Notes: a model not told the origin generated them from the letters alone. DNA of 64,000 nucleotides from Aldehydirespirator sp965203575 (GCA_965203575.1 OZ241894.1:3038001-3102000), one strand, 5' to 3'. Counted from the first letter of the stretch, positions 18,065 through 29,506 are shown. Numbers and translations are program-made.

Positions 18065-19585
18065 GTGATCGTCAGAGGGCGCGACGACCGAAGGCGGCTG
18101 TCGATCCGCGGGCCGCAATCAGTGCACGGGGACACGGCCCGATGGCGAGCCCCGCTCCTGTGGCTCGTCGCCCTTCTTGTCGGGCCCCAGATTCTCGCAC
18201 TCGGCGCGGTGTCCGCCGGCGACTTGGTGCCCGACGGAGCCATCGTCGAGGCTCTGGATGCTGCAGTCGCTTCCGGGTCCATCACCGATGCGGGGGTGGA
18301 GCACCTGCGCACGGGTGGCCGCAGCGACCGCTACGGGGAGTGCGTGATGCTGGGCATGGGTCTCGGCGCTCCGGAGTCCTACAGCCGATTCGAGCGGGTC
18401 GCCACATCTCCGAACCTCCATGCGTGCCCCAACATGATCAACCGCCTCGAAGACCACGCCGCCGGCGCACCCCTCACCAGCGTGCACAAGAGGCGCTACT
18501 GGAACGGCCTGTCGGCCATATCGCGTCCGGCCCTCGCCTGGTTCGGGGTCGACGGCCTGCGGACCCTGTCGCTGCTGGCGCTGGCCGGCGGCATCGCGGC
18601 CCTGGCTGTGTCGGTGGGTAGGTCCCTGGGCGGATGGTCGGCCCTGGCTCTGCTCGGACCGCTGTTCGCCTCGGGTGACCTGCTCGGCCTCGTCCAGGTC
18701 TTCCACCATCCGCTGATGCTGGCCTTCGGGCTCTGCGGTGTGGCTTGCCTCGCTCGCCTTGCCCGCCAGGACCGGGACTGGGACGAGATCGCCGTGGCCG
18801 CCTTCGCGGCTGGCAGCGTGTACTCCTTCGCCGATCTCATGAATTTCGTGCCCGGCCTGTGGGCGATGTCGGCCGGCGTGGCCGCGGCCTGCGTGCCATC
18901 GACCCGGGATCCGATGGCGCGCCTGGGACGCATGCTGGCCGCCGCCGCCGCGTGGCCCGCCGGATACCTGTCGATGTGGATCGGCAAATGGGTGTGGGCG
19001 GCGATCGCCACGTCGTGGTCGTCGGTCGCCGAGGAGATCGCCGGCCAGATCAGGTTCCGCATCGGCGGCGAGTCCTCGCACGCGTCCGGCGAGTTTGCCG
19101 GAGGCCTGAGCGCGAACATCGAATTCTGGATCGAGCAGCCTCTCGCGCCGGCAGTGCTGGTCGTCTCCGGACTGGTTGCCGTCGCGGCGATCCTTCGGGA
19201 CGCCCTGGGCGACCGGCGCCGACTGTCGAGCGCCGGCGTCGCGGCCGGCGCGGTCCTGGTCCTGCCACCATGGCTGCTCGTGTTCAACAACCACAACGAG
19301 ATCCACTACTGGTTCGAGTACCGGTCGTTGCCGATGGTGCTCGGCGTGGTGCTGATGGCTCTGTGCTCGCGGCGGGCGCGTGGCGGAGAGGCCGCCGCCC
19401 CCTCCCGCCCGGCCCCCGGGCACGACGATCGGGGTGGCCGCGACGGGGGCGTGTTGTCGCCCATCCGCTCGGCCTCTAGGTTCGGGGCGACGGGCGGGCC
19501 GTCTGACTGGCAGACAGCTGGATTCTGGCAACGAGTTTGCTCTCGGGCGCTCTGCGTGTTCCCGATACTGGAGCGAGAACCGTGA
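18065..19585 (+). CDS. Polytopic membrane protein of unknown function
   Basis: Up to 506 residues. A GTG at 18065 is a possible start, with an in-frame GTG at 18122 closer to the first membrane helix (APLLWLVALLVGPQILALGAV). An extracytoplasmic loop with three Cys follows (ECVMLGMG ... LHACPNMINRL), then about nine helices including MLAFGLCGVACLARL. The final ~70 residues are Arg/Gly/Pro-rich and look poorly conserved. The reading frame nevertheless runs to a TGA overlapping the GTG of ahcY (GTGA). No family recognised; general character is like the other envelope membrane proteins of this window. Confidence 0.65.
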   Translation: MIVRGRDDRRRLSIRGPQSVHGDTARWRAPLLWLVALLVGPQILALGAVSAGDLVPDGAIVEALDAAVASGSITDAGVEHLRTGGRSDRYGECVMLGMGLGAPESYSRFERVATSPNLHACPNMINRLEDHAAGAPLTSVHKRRYWNGLSAISRPALAWFGVDGLRTLSLLALAGGIAALAVSVGRSLGGWSALALLGPLFASGDLLGLVQVFHHPLMLAFGLCGVACLARLARQDRDWDEIAVAAFAAGSVYSFADLMNFVPGLWAMSAGVAAACVPSTRDPMARLGRMLAAAAAWPAGYLSMWIGKWVWAAIATSWSSVAEEIAGQIRFRIGGESSHASGEFAGGLSANIEFWIEQPLAPAVLVVSGLVAVAAILRDALGDRRRLSSAGVAAGAVLVLPPWLLVFNNHNEIHYWFEYRSLPMVLGVVLMALCSRRARGGEAAAPSRPAPGHDDRGGRDGGVLSPIRSASRFGATGGPSDWQTAGFWQRVCSRALCVFPILEREP

Positions 19586-21030
19586 CCTCAGCCGCCAACC
19601 GGGACTCCAAGGTCGCGGACCTCTCCCTGGCCCCTCTGGGCCGGGCCGAGATCCGCCTGGCCGAGCACGAGATGCCGGGGTTGATGGCGCTGCGGGGCCG
19701 CTACATGGACGATCAGCCCCTCGCCGGCGCCCGGATCGCCGGATCGCTGCACATGACGGTCCAGACCGCAGTGCTCATCGAGACGCTGGTCGCTCTGGGT
19801 GCTCAGGTCCGGTGGGCGAGCTGCAACATCTTCTCAACCCAGGATCATGCCGCCGCGGCCGTGGCCGTGGGCCCCGGTGGCACCGTCGACGAGCCCCGGG
19901 GAGTGCCGGTGTTCGCCTGGAAGGGCGAGACCCTGGAGGAGTACTGGTGGGCCACCGAGCAGATCTTCCGCTGGTCCGACGGCCAAGGGCCGAGCCTCAT
20001 TCTCGACGACGGCGGCGACGCCACCCTGCTGGTCCACAAGGGGCTCGAGTACGAGCGGGCCGATGCGGTGCCCGAGGCTGCCGACGACGACTCCGAGGAG
20101 TGGTCGGTCATACTCGACCGGCTGCGGACGATCGCCGCGGACGACAGCGGGTTCTTCTCGCGGATCGTGCCGTCCATCCGGGGGGTGTCCGAGGAGACGA
20201 CCACGGGCGTCATGCGGTTGCAGCAGATGCTGGAGCGGGGCGAGCTGCTGTTCCCGGCCATCAACGTGAACGACTCGGTCACCAAGTCCAAGTTCGACAA
20301 CCACTACGGCTGCCGCCACTCGCTTCTCGACGGCATCAACCGGGCCACCGACGTGATGATCGGCGGCAAGGTGGCCGTGGTGTGCGGCTTCGGCGACGTC
20401 GGCAAGGGGTGCTCGGCCGCGCTGAGGGGCCAGGGGGCCAGGGTGATCATCGCCGAGATCGACCCGATCTGTGCGCTGCAGGCGGCCATGGAGGGCTACG
20501 AGGTCAACACCCTGGAGGCGGTGGTGGCCACCGGCGACATCTTCGTGACCGCCACCGGCAACGCGGGCGTCATCAGCGCAGGCCACATGGCCCGGATGAA
20601 GCACCAGGCCATCGTGGGGAACATCGGACACTTCGACAACGAGGTGGACATCGCCGGGCTCAACCGGATGTCGGACGTCCAGAGGGTCAACATCAAGCCC
20701 CAGGTGGACGAGTACGTCTTCGGCGACGGCCATTCGGTGATCGTGCTGTCCGAGGGGCGCCTGCTGAATCTGGGCAACGCCACCGGACACCCCAGCTTCG
20801 TGATGTCGTGCAGCTTCACCAATCAGGTGCTGGCCCAGATGGACCTGCACGCCAACGCCGGCTCCATGCCGGTCTCGGTGACCACCCTGCCCCGCCGCCT
20901 CGACGAGGAGGTGGCCCGGCTGCACCTGGACGCGCTCGGCGTGCGCCTGACCAGGCTGACCCCCCAGCAGGCCGACTACATCGGCGTGAACGTCGACGGC
21001 CCCTACAAGCCCGACCACTACCGCTACTGA
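19582..21030 (+). CDS. ahcY: Adenosylhomocysteinase (S-adenosyl-L-homocysteine hydrolase)
   Basis: 482 residues; catalyses reversible hydrolysis of S-adenosylhomocysteine to adenosine and homocysteine, relieving product inhibition of methyltransferases. Landmarks: ARIAGSLHMTVQTAVLIETL and WASCNIFSTQDHAAAA near the N-terminus, NDSVTKSKFDNHYGCRHS (with the K/D/N active-site residues), NAD-binding GFGDVGKGCSAAL, HFDNEVD, and the invariant C-terminal PYKPDHYRY with the Lys and Tyr that reach the neighbouring subunit. I chose the GTG at 19582 because the conserved protein begins there and an SD-like GGAG lies about 8 bases upstream. No SAH or SAM riboswitch was recognisable upstream. Confidence 0.97.
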   Translation: MTSAANRDSKVADLSLAPLGRAEIRLAEHEMPGLMALRGRYMDDQPLAGARIAGSLHMTVQTAVLIETLVALGAQVRWASCNIFSTQDHAAAAVAVGPGGTVDEPRGVPVFAWKGETLEEYWWATEQIFRWSDGQGPSLILDDGGDATLLVHKGLEYERADAVPEAADDDSEEWSVILDRLRTIAADDSGFFSRIVPSIRGVSEETTTGVMRLQQMLERGELLFPAINVNDSVTKSKFDNHYGCRHSLLDGINRATDVMIGGKVAVVCGFGDVGKGCSAALRGQGARVIIAEIDPICALQAAMEGYEVNTLEAVVATGDIFVTATGNAGVISAGHMARMKHQAIVGNIGHFDNEVDIAGLNRMSDVQRVNIKPQVDEYVFGDGHSVIVLSEGRLLNLGNATGHPSFVMSCSFTNQVLAQMDLHANAGSMPVSVTTLPRRLDEEVARLHLDALGVRLTRLTPQQADYIGVNVDGPYKPDHYRY

Positions 21031-21070
21031 CCGGTACCGTAGACCGCCGGCCAGGCCGAAGGGAGCACAG

Positions 21071-21967
21071 ATGGCGATCGAACGGGGATGCTGGACCGCT
21101 CCTGAAGCGCTCACCGGAGCCGATGCGGCTGCCTTCGCCAGGACCGTGGAAGAGCTCGGTTACTCGCAGCTGTGGGTGGGGGAGACCTTCGGGCGCGACC
21201 CGTTCGCCCTGGCCGCACACTTGGGCGCAGTCACGTCGAGGCTCAGGCTCGCCACCGGGATCGCCAACGTCTACAACCGGCACGCGGGCGTGATGAAGCA
21301 GGGCGCGTACACCGTCGCGGAGCAGACCGGTGGCCGGTTCACGCTGGGCCTCGGCGTGTCGAGCCCGGTGATCGTGAGCAAGATCCGCGGCATCCCCTAC
21401 GACAAGCCGCTGTCGTTCATGCGGTCCTACCTCGACGCCATGGATCAGGCCCGCTACACCGCGGTGCCTCCCCCGGATGACGTGCCGGTGGTGTTGGCCG
21501 CCCTCGGCCCCCGGATGCTCGAACTCGCCGCCGAGCGCACCGCGGGCGCCCACCCGTACAACACGACACCGGAGCACACCGCCTTCGCCCGCTCGGTGAT
21601 GGGTCCCGACCCCCAGCTCTGCGTGGAGCAGAAGGTGATGCTCACCACCGACGCCGAACAGGCCCGCGCCACCGGCGGCAACGTGATGAAGTTCTACACC
21701 CGGGCCCCCGGATACCGGAACTGCTGGAAGAGTCTCGGCTTCGACGACGACGATATCGACGGCCTCTCGGACCGATTCGTGGACGCCATGGTGGCCTGGG
21801 GCGACGTCGACGCCATCGAGCACCGGCTGGCCGAGCACGCCGACGCCGGCGCCACCCAGGTGTGCATCCAGGTGCTGCACCCCTCCACCGGCTCCGCGGC
21901 CGTCGACTACGACGCGCTGGCCGCCCTGGCTCCGAACCGGGCGGCGACGCCGCAGGAGGAAGCATGA
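21071..21967 (+). CDS. LLM-class F420-dependent oxidoreductase (TIM barrel)
   Basis: 298 residues, luciferase-like monooxygenase fold: ELGYSQLWVGETFGRDPFALAAHLGAVTSRLRLATGIANVYNRH, then GRFTLGLGVSSPVIV and VPVVLAALGPRMLELAAERTAGAHPY. In actinomycetes such short single-domain members usually use coenzyme F420 rather than FMN. AAGGGAG precedes the ATG. The stop overlaps the next gene's ATG (ATGA), so the SDR is translationally coupled. The substrate is unknown; adjacent SDR and epimerase genes suggest a small oxidoreductase operon. Confidence 0.88.
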   Translation: MAIERGCWTAPEALTGADAAAFARTVEELGYSQLWVGETFGRDPFALAAHLGAVTSRLRLATGIANVYNRHAGVMKQGAYTVAEQTGGRFTLGLGVSSPVIVSKIRGIPYDKPLSFMRSYLDAMDQARYTAVPPPDDVPVVLAALGPRMLELAAERTAGAHPYNTTPEHTAFARSVMGPDPQLCVEQKVMLTTDAEQARATGGNVMKFYTRAPGYRNCWKSLGFDDDDIDGLSDRFVDAMVAWGDVDAIEHRLAEHADAGATQVCIQVLHPSTGSAAVDYDALAALAPNRAATPQEEA

Positions 21968-22860
21968 TCGATCTCGCCGGCCGGGTAGCGGTGGTCACCG
22001 GGGGTGCCAGCGGCATCGGCCGGGGGATGGCCGAGCGTTTCGCGGCCGAATCGATGAGGGTGGTGGTGGCCGACATCGAGGAGCCGCCCCTGAACGAGAC
22101 GGTGCAGTCGATCACCGACCGCGGGGGAGAGGCGATGGCGGTCACCTGCGACGTGTCGTCGTGGCCGTCGGTCGAGGCACTGCGGGACGCCTGCGTCGAC
22201 GCCTACGGTCCCGCCGACGTGCTGTGCAACAACGCCGGCGTGGCCGCCACCGGGTCCATGGCGGAACTGTCCCTCAGGTCGTGGGAGTGGTGCCTGGGGG
22301 TCAACCTCTGGGGCGTGATCCACGGCTGCCAAGCCTTCCTCGGCCCGATGATCGAGCGGGGCTCGGGCCACATCGTCAACACCGCGTCGATCCTGGGCCA
22401 CCTGTCGTCGGCGGGGATCGGCCCCTACAACGTCTCCAAGCACGGCGTGGTCGCGCTGAGCGAGACCCTGCACGCCGAGATGCTGTCCGAGGGCACCGGG
22501 GTGGGCGTCACCTGCCTGTGCCCCGGTCTGGTCTCCACCAACATCCTGGACTCCGAGCGCAACCGGCCCGAACGCCTGCAGGACCATCCAGGAGTCGATG
22601 GGACGTGGGACTCCGACATGGTCGCCGGCGGGCCCGAATCAGAGACCAGGGCCGCGGTCCGCGATCTCTACGCCCAGGCGCTGCGCCCTTCGGCGGTGGC
22701 CGGCATGGTGGTCGAGGCGATCCGGGCCGACCAGCTCTGGCTGTTCACCGACGGCGACTTCGACGCTGCCATCGCGGCCCGCCACCGCGACATCGAGGCC
22801 CGCCGCACCCCCGGAACGGCCGCCTCCCTGGCCTCGGCCCTGCTGGAGGACCACGGATGA
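21964..22860 (+). CDS. Short-chain dehydrogenase/reductase (classical SDR)
   Basis: 298 residues from an ATG overlapping the previous TGA. Classical SDR signatures: VVTGGASGIGRGMA (NAD(P) turn), DVLCNNAGVAATG (NNAG), the catalytic Ser in NTASILGHLSS, and YNVSKHG (YxxxK). The acidic residue in VVVADIEEPP after the second strand suggests NAD preference. Length beyond 250 residues reflects an extended C-terminal part. It sits between an LLM oxidoreductase and two epimerases reading the same way. Confidence 0.92.
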   Translation: MIDLAGRVAVVTGGASGIGRGMAERFAAESMRVVVADIEEPPLNETVQSITDRGGEAMAVTCDVSSWPSVEALRDACVDAYGPADVLCNNAGVAATGSMAELSLRSWEWCLGVNLWGVIHGCQAFLGPMIERGSGHIVNTASILGHLSSAGIGPYNVSKHGVVALSETLHAEMLSEGTGVGVTCLCPGLVSTNILDSERNRPERLQDHPGVDGTWDSDMVAGGPESETRAAVRDLYAQALRPSAVAGMVVEAIRADQLWLFTDGDFDAAIAARHRDIEARRTPGTAASLASALLEDHG

Positions 22861-22900
22861 TGCCAACGCCCCGCCCGGGCCCGTCGGGGAGGGATCGGCT

Positions 22901-23914
22901 CTGAGGGTCCTGGTCACCGGCGCCACCGGCTTCGTGGGGTCCCACGCGGCCAAGGCTCTCCAGGACGCGGGCCACAGCGTGCGGGCCCTGGTGCGGACGC
23001 CGGCCAAGCTCGAGACGGTGACCGCCCGGGTGGGCGTCGACCTCGACTCCCTCGAGGCGGCGGAGGGAGACATCCGCGACGCCGCTGCCGTCACTGCGGC
23101 TGTCGACGGCTGCGACGCCGTGGTCCATGCCGCCGCGGTGGTGAGCATCGCTCCTGCCGCGGCGACCGAGGTGTCCGGGACCAACTTCCCGGGCGCGCAG
23201 AACGTGCTGGAGGCCGCCATCGACGCGGGCTGCGACCCCGTGGTCCACGTCTCCACCGGGGAGGCCCTGTTCCCGTTCCGCACCGACCCGGTCACCGTCG
23301 ACCACCCGGTCGGCACCGCCGGCGGGGCCTACCCGCGGTCCAAGGCCAAGTCCGAGCACCTGGCCCGGCGGTACCAGGCCCAGGGGCACGGCGTGGTGAT
23401 CGTCTATCCCGCCCTGACCATCGGCCCGGGCGACTACGGCGAGTCGATCCAGCTCCAGCCGTTGAAGCTCTGGCTGACCAAGCCGATCCCCCGGTCGGGT
23501 TACACGGTGACCATGGTCGACGTGCGCGACGTGGCCGCGGTGATCGCCGCCTCCATGGAGGCGGGCAGGGGTCCGAGGCGCTACCTGATGTTCGGCCACC
23601 ACCTCACCGCCGACGAGTTGCTGTCGGAGCTGCAGAGCGTGACCGGCCGGGACCTGAAGTCGGTGCCGGCGCCCAGGGCGCTGTTCTCGATCTGGGGCCG
23701 GGTCGGGGATATCGCACACCGGCTCGGCCGGGATCTGGTGCTGACCACCGAGGCCGTGGAGTACATGTTCAACTACTGCGCGGGCGACAACTCCGCCACC
23801 GAGCAGGACACCGGCATCGTCCTGCGGCCGACGGCCGAGTCACTGGCCGACACCATCGCCTGGATGCGCGACGAGGGATACGTCACCGCGGCCGACGCCG
23901 GGGCCGTGCGTTGA
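22901..23914 (+). CDS. NAD-dependent epimerase/reductase, tandem copy 1, probable CTG start
   Basis: 337 residues, extended SDR fold: LRVLVTGATGFVGSHAAKAL, SRE-like region GCDAVVHAAAV, and an active-site YxxxK in YPRSKAKSE. Homology to copy 2 (23995) begins exactly at this CTG, where copy 2 has ATG. No ATG, GTG or TTG occurs in frame between the end of the preceding SDR gene and this point. GGGGAGGG lies 7 bases upstream at 22886-22893, an excellent ribosome binding site. CTG is thus the likely start codon. An alternative is a start within the SDR gene giving a long non-homologous N-terminus, which is less likely. Probably a dihydroflavonol-reductase-like dehydrogenase; substrate unknown. Confidence 0.85.
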   Translation: MRVLVTGATGFVGSHAAKALQDAGHSVRALVRTPAKLETVTARVGVDLDSLEAAEGDIRDAAAVTAAVDGCDAVVHAAAVVSIAPAAATEVSGTNFPGAQNVLEAAIDAGCDPVVHVSTGEALFPFRTDPVTVDHPVGTAGGAYPRSKAKSEHLARRYQAQGHGVVIVYPALTIGPGDYGESIQLQPLKLWLTKPIPRSGYTVTMVDVRDVAAVIAASMEAGRGPRRYLMFGHHLTADELLSELQSVTGRDLKSVPAPRALFSIWGRVGDIAHRLGRDLVLTTEAVEYMFNYCAGDNSATEQDTGIVLRPTAESLADTIAWMRDEGYVTAADAGAVR

Positions 23915-23916
23915 TG

Positions 23917-23953
23917 CCCGCTCTTGTTCGCTGCGCTCACGGGCCGCTCGGGC
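23917..23953 (+). repeat. 37-bp dispersed intergenic repeat, copy C
   Basis: Identical over 37 bases to copy A at 5444-5480. It begins two bases after the TGA of the first tandem epimerase. Confidence 0.8.
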
Positions 23954-23994
23954 CCGGGGCCTAGGCTTTCTTAGGCCATGGGGAGGCGGAGCAA

Positions 23995-25011
23995 ATGAGA
24001 GTCCTAGTCACCGGCGCCACCGGCTTCGTGGGGTCCCACGCGGCCAAGGCCCTCCAGGACGCGGGCCACAGCGTGCGGGCCCTGGTGCGCACGCCGTCCA
24101 AGCTCGAGACGGTGACTGCCCGGGTGGGAGTTGATCTCGCCTCGCTGGAGACGATCGAGGGGGACATCGCCGATGCGGTGGCGGTCTCGGCCGCGGTCGA
24201 CGGCTGCGACGCGGTGGTGCACGCGGCCGCGGTGGTGGGGACCGACCCGAGTTCCGAGGCCGCCATCGAGGCCAGCAACTTCGCGGGAGCCCTCAACGTG
24301 CTGGGCGCGGCCTCGGACGCGGGCTGCGACCCGATCGTGCACGTGTCCAGCACCGCAGCCCTGTTCCCGTTCCACACCGACCCGGTGACCGGCGATCACC
24401 CGGTGGGCAGCGCCCGGATGCCCTACGCGCGCTCGAAGGCCGAGAGCGAGAACCTGGCCCGGCGACTCCAGGACTCGGGGCACGGTGTGGTCATCGTCTA
24501 CCCCGGCGGCGTGTTCGGCCCCGGCGACTACGGCGAGTCGACCCAGTTCAAGCCGCTCAAGCTGTGGCTGACCAAACCCTTCATGCGCTCGTCCGGGTAC
24601 ACGCTCAACCTGGTCGATGTGCGAGACATAGCTGCGGTGATCGCGGCGTCGATGCAGGCCGGCCGCGGCCCGAAGCGCTATGTGATGTTCGGCCACCACC
24701 TCACCTCCGACGAGCTGCTGTCGGTGCTGTGCGAGGTGACAGGGCGGGTCCTGAAGTCGGTGTCGATGCCCAAGGCGATGTTCTCGGCGTGGGGCCGGAT
24801 GGGCGACCTGACCCGCCGCTTCGGCCTCGACCTGATCCTCACCTCTGAGGGCGTGGAGTACATGTACAACACCTGTGCAGGCGACAACTCATTCACCGAG
24901 CAGGACACCGGCGTGAGGTTGCGCACCGCGGCAGACTCCCTGGCCGACTCCATTGCCTGGATGCGCGACGAGGGACATGTCACCGCCGCCGATGCCGGGG
25001 CTGTGCCCTAA
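23995..25011 (+). CDS. NAD-dependent epimerase/reductase, tandem copy 2
   Basis: 338 residues with ATG start and GGGGAGGCGGAG upstream. It is collinear and highly similar to the preceding gene: the N-terminal Rossmann block is nearly identical, and both share GVVIVYP, GPGDYGES, LKLWLTKP, RYxMFGHHLT and SLADxIAWMRDEG. YARSKAES supplies the catalytic Tyr and Lys. The pair arose by tandem gene duplication; retained divergence in the substrate-facing regions suggests different substrates or roles. Confidence 0.9.
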   Translation: MRVLVTGATGFVGSHAAKALQDAGHSVRALVRTPSKLETVTARVGVDLASLETIEGDIADAVAVSAAVDGCDAVVHAAAVVGTDPSSEAAIEASNFAGALNVLGAASDAGCDPIVHVSSTAALFPFHTDPVTGDHPVGSARMPYARSKAESENLARRLQDSGHGVVIVYPGGVFGPGDYGESTQFKPLKLWLTKPFMRSSGYTLNLVDVRDIAAVIAASMQAGRGPKRYVMFGHHLTSDELLSVLCEVTGRVLKSVSMPKAMFSAWGRMGDLTRRFGLDLILTSEGVEYMYNTCAGDNSFTEQDTGVRLRTAADSLADSIAWMRDEGHVTAADAGAVP

Positions 25012-25047
25012 TCCCCTGCCTAGAGCGACCGAGCGGGACGAACCTCT

Positions 25048-25194
25048 CTAGCCGCTGATGGGAGTAGGCGGCTCTCCGGGCATGCCCGGAGGGTTAGCCC
25101 ACACTATGCGGACCAGAGCCTTCACGGGAGGCTCTCCGGGACGCAGCACAATCTCCGTCTCCCGGTACTCGGATGGATCGTCGTGATCGTTCAC
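25048..25194 (-). CDS. 48-residue hypothetical protein coupled to DUF3467 gene
   Basis: A micro-ORF starting with GTG at 25194, overlapping the TGA of the DUF3467 gene (GTGA). GAGGAGG lies a few bases upstream inside that gene. The product begins VNDHDDPSEYRETEIVLRPG and ends with a Pro/Gly-rich tail PPGMPGEPPTPISG. No homologue is recognised. The stop-start overlap, the strong SD and the sensible composition support a real, translationally coupled gene. Confidence 0.5.
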   Translation of the reverse strand: MNDHDDPSEYRETEIVLRPGEPPVKALVRIVWANPPGMPGEPPTPISG

Positions 25195-25469
25195 TGGTCC
25201 TCCTCAGTTCCGATGCCGTCCGGCATGGTTCGAGCATAGTCGGCCAGACTTGCAGCCAAGGCATCGATGAGCTGCTTCACGAACAGGGGTGACGCGTTCA
25301 CACGTTGCACGATGATGCCTTGTGCGGGAGTGGTCCCGTAATCCAATCGAACAAGGTCGAGCGTGAATTCATGGGGCGAGTGACTGATCATTGCGAAGTT
25401 CGTCCAGATGCCGCCGCGCATCCGGTGATCGCCCAGAATCTGGATCTTCGACGGTTCAGGGTCTGCCAC
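25191..25469 (-). CDS. DUF3467 family protein
   Basis: 92 residues. The family signature is visible: IWTNFAMISHSPHEFTLDLVRLDYG followed by a hydrophobic strand and RVNASPLFVKQLIDALAASL. DUF3467 is a small widespread bacterial domain of unknown function. GTG start at 25469 lies 6 bases after a TAGCCT box, with TTGTGA 16 bases further upstream, so the promoter is well defined and the transcript leaderless. Divergent from the comF-like gene at 25565. Confidence 0.85.
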   Translation of the reverse strand: MADPEPSKIQILGDHRMRGGIWTNFAMISHSPHEFTLDLVRLDYGTTPAQGIIVQRVNASPLFVKQLIDALAASLADYARTMPDGIGTEEDQ

Positions 25470-25475
25470 GCTGCC

Positions 25476-25503
25476 AGGCTATCCCAAATCCAGTCATTCA
25501 CAA
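25476..25503 (-). promoter_or_regulatory. Promoter of DUF3467 gene (-35 TTGTGA, -10 TAGCCT)
   Basis: On the minus strand TTGTGA (25503-25498), a 16-base spacer, then TAGCCT (25481-25476) and 6 bases to the GTG start. Both hexamers and the spacing fit a housekeeping sigma promoter. Confidence 0.6.
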
Positions 25504-25552
25504 CTATTTCAATCCTTTTCAGATATTTATGCTCATCGTCGAGGTTTGAATG

Positions 25553-25558
25553 TAACCT
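25553..25558 (+). promoter_or_regulatory. Putative -10 box of leaderless comF-like gene
   Basis: TAACCT lies 6 bases before the ATG at 25565, in a locally AT-rich patch (25500-25560) unlike its surroundings. Confidence 0.5.
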
Positions 25559-25564
25559 TGTGAA

Positions 25565-26098
25565 ATGCAGGACGTGCGGATCGACGGCGTGGACGCGCTG
25601 TGGGCCGGCTGGTGCCACGAGGGCGCCGCGGCCGAGTTGGTGCGCGCCCTCAAGTACGGACGCAAGACCGCCGTGGTCACCCCGATCGCCGACCGGATGG
25701 CATCGGTCGCGGCTGCGGGGCAGGCTCCGGACCTGGTCACCTGGGTTCCCTGCAGTCCGACGCGCCGCCGCGGGCGGGGCTTCGACCCGGCCGAGCTGCT
25801 GGCCCGTGCCCTCGCCCGGCGCCTGGGGTTGCGGGCTCGCCGGTTGCTGCGCCGGCTGGACGACGAGCCCCAGACCTCCCGGTCCCTCCAGGGGCGCCTG
25901 GAGGGTCCCACGATGGCGGTCCGGCGCGGCCGGTTGGGCGGTCTGATCCTGGTCGTCGACGACGTGTGCACCACCGGCTCGACGCTGCGGGTCGCGGCCA
26001 CTGCACTCAGGGCCGGCGGCGCGGCGGCGGTGGTGGCTGCAGTGGCCACGGTGGCGCCGGCGGCGCCGCGGCAGCCCGTCGCGCTACCTCTACCATGA
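25565..26098 (+). CDS. ComF-family phosphoribosyltransferase-like protein
   Basis: 177 residues, type I phosphoribosyltransferase fold: LVRALKYGRKTAVV at the start, VTWVPCSPTRRRGRGFDPAELLA, and the PRPP-binding loop LILVVDDVCTTGSTL near residue 128. This is the ComFC/GntX group, associated with DNA uptake in competent bacteria but also present where competence is unknown. The N-terminal zinc ribbon of full-length ComF proteins is absent, so this is a short form. A second, zinc-ribbon-bearing comF-like gene exists in the island at 55400-57776. Confidence 0.87.
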   Translation: MQDVRIDGVDALWAGWCHEGAAAELVRALKYGRKTAVVTPIADRMASVAAAGQAPDLVTWVPCSPTRRRGRGFDPAELLARALARRLGLRARRLLRRLDDEPQTSRSLQGRLEGPTMAVRRGRLGGLILVVDDVCTTGSTLRVAATALRAGGAAAVVAAVATVAPAAPRQPVALPLP

Positions 26099-26128
26099 GG
26101 GCGCATCGGAAGCCACAGGAGGTTGGAC

Positions 26129-26737
26129 GTGGAGATATCGATCAGCAGCCGCCACACGGACATCACCCCGGGCCTCGAGGAGGCCGTGAGGGCCAAGATC
26201 GGGCAGCTCGACCGGTACCTGGACGATCTGGACACCGCCGAGGTGCACTTCGACGAGGCCCGCAATCCTCGCATCGTCGACCACCAGACCTGTGAGGTGA
26301 CCCTGACGGGGCACGGCCACCATCTGCGCTGCAAGGTGAACGCCCCCGACGCCTTCACCGCCGTGGACCTCGCCGAGGCCAAGCTGGAGCGCCAGATCCG
26401 CAAGCTGCGGACCAGGCTCCAGAACCGCCACCGCGGCCGCGGCGACACGATACGAACCAGCAGTGACGGCGAGGTGCAGCCGATCCCCCAGGCGGTCGAG
26501 GGCTCTGGCGCAGTCGACGGCTCCGGCACGGTCGACGGCGGCGACACCGAGCCGGAGTTGCGGATCGTCAAGACCAAGCGGTTCCACCTCGGCCCGCTCA
26601 GTCCGGAGGAGGCCGCACTGAAGATGGATCTGATGGGCCACGGCTTCTTCTTCTTCATCAACTCGGCCACGGGGCGCTCCGCGGTCGTGTACCGGCGCGA
26701 CGACGGTGCGGTGGGCCTCATCGACGAGGCCGGCTGA
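26129..26737 (+). CDS. hpf: Ribosome hibernation promoting factor, long form
   Basis: 202 residues. The N-terminal domain (EISISSRHTDITPGLEEAVRAKIGQLDRYL) is the HPF/YfiA ribosome-binding domain. A charged linker follows, and the C-terminal FHLGPLSPEEAALKMDLMGHGFFFFIN is the dimerisation domain of long HPF, which drives 100S ribosome dimers in stationary phase. AGGAGG at 26117-26122 is 6 bases before the GTG at 26129; the TTG at 26123 directly abuts the SD and is a poorer start. It stands immediately upstream of secA. Confidence 0.95.
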   Translation: MEISISSRHTDITPGLEEAVRAKIGQLDRYLDDLDTAEVHFDEARNPRIVDHQTCEVTLTGHGHHLRCKVNAPDAFTAVDLAEAKLERQIRKLRTRLQNRHRGRGDTIRTSSDGEVQPIPQAVEGSGAVDGSGTVDGGDTEPELRIVKTKRFHLGPLSPEEAALKMDLMGHGFFFFINSATGRSAVVYRRDDGAVGLIDEAG

Positions 26738-26758
26738 ACGGGCAGCGGGACCGGGACG

Positions 26759-29500
<2,742 letters not shown>

Positions 29501-29506
29501 GCGGCT

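Noticed and set aside
19460..19581. Possible SAH or SAM riboswitch before ahcY
   Set aside because: Only a short GTCTG/CAGAC hairpin was seen; none of the conserved riboswitch core sequences is present, and the region reads as the end of the upstream gene.
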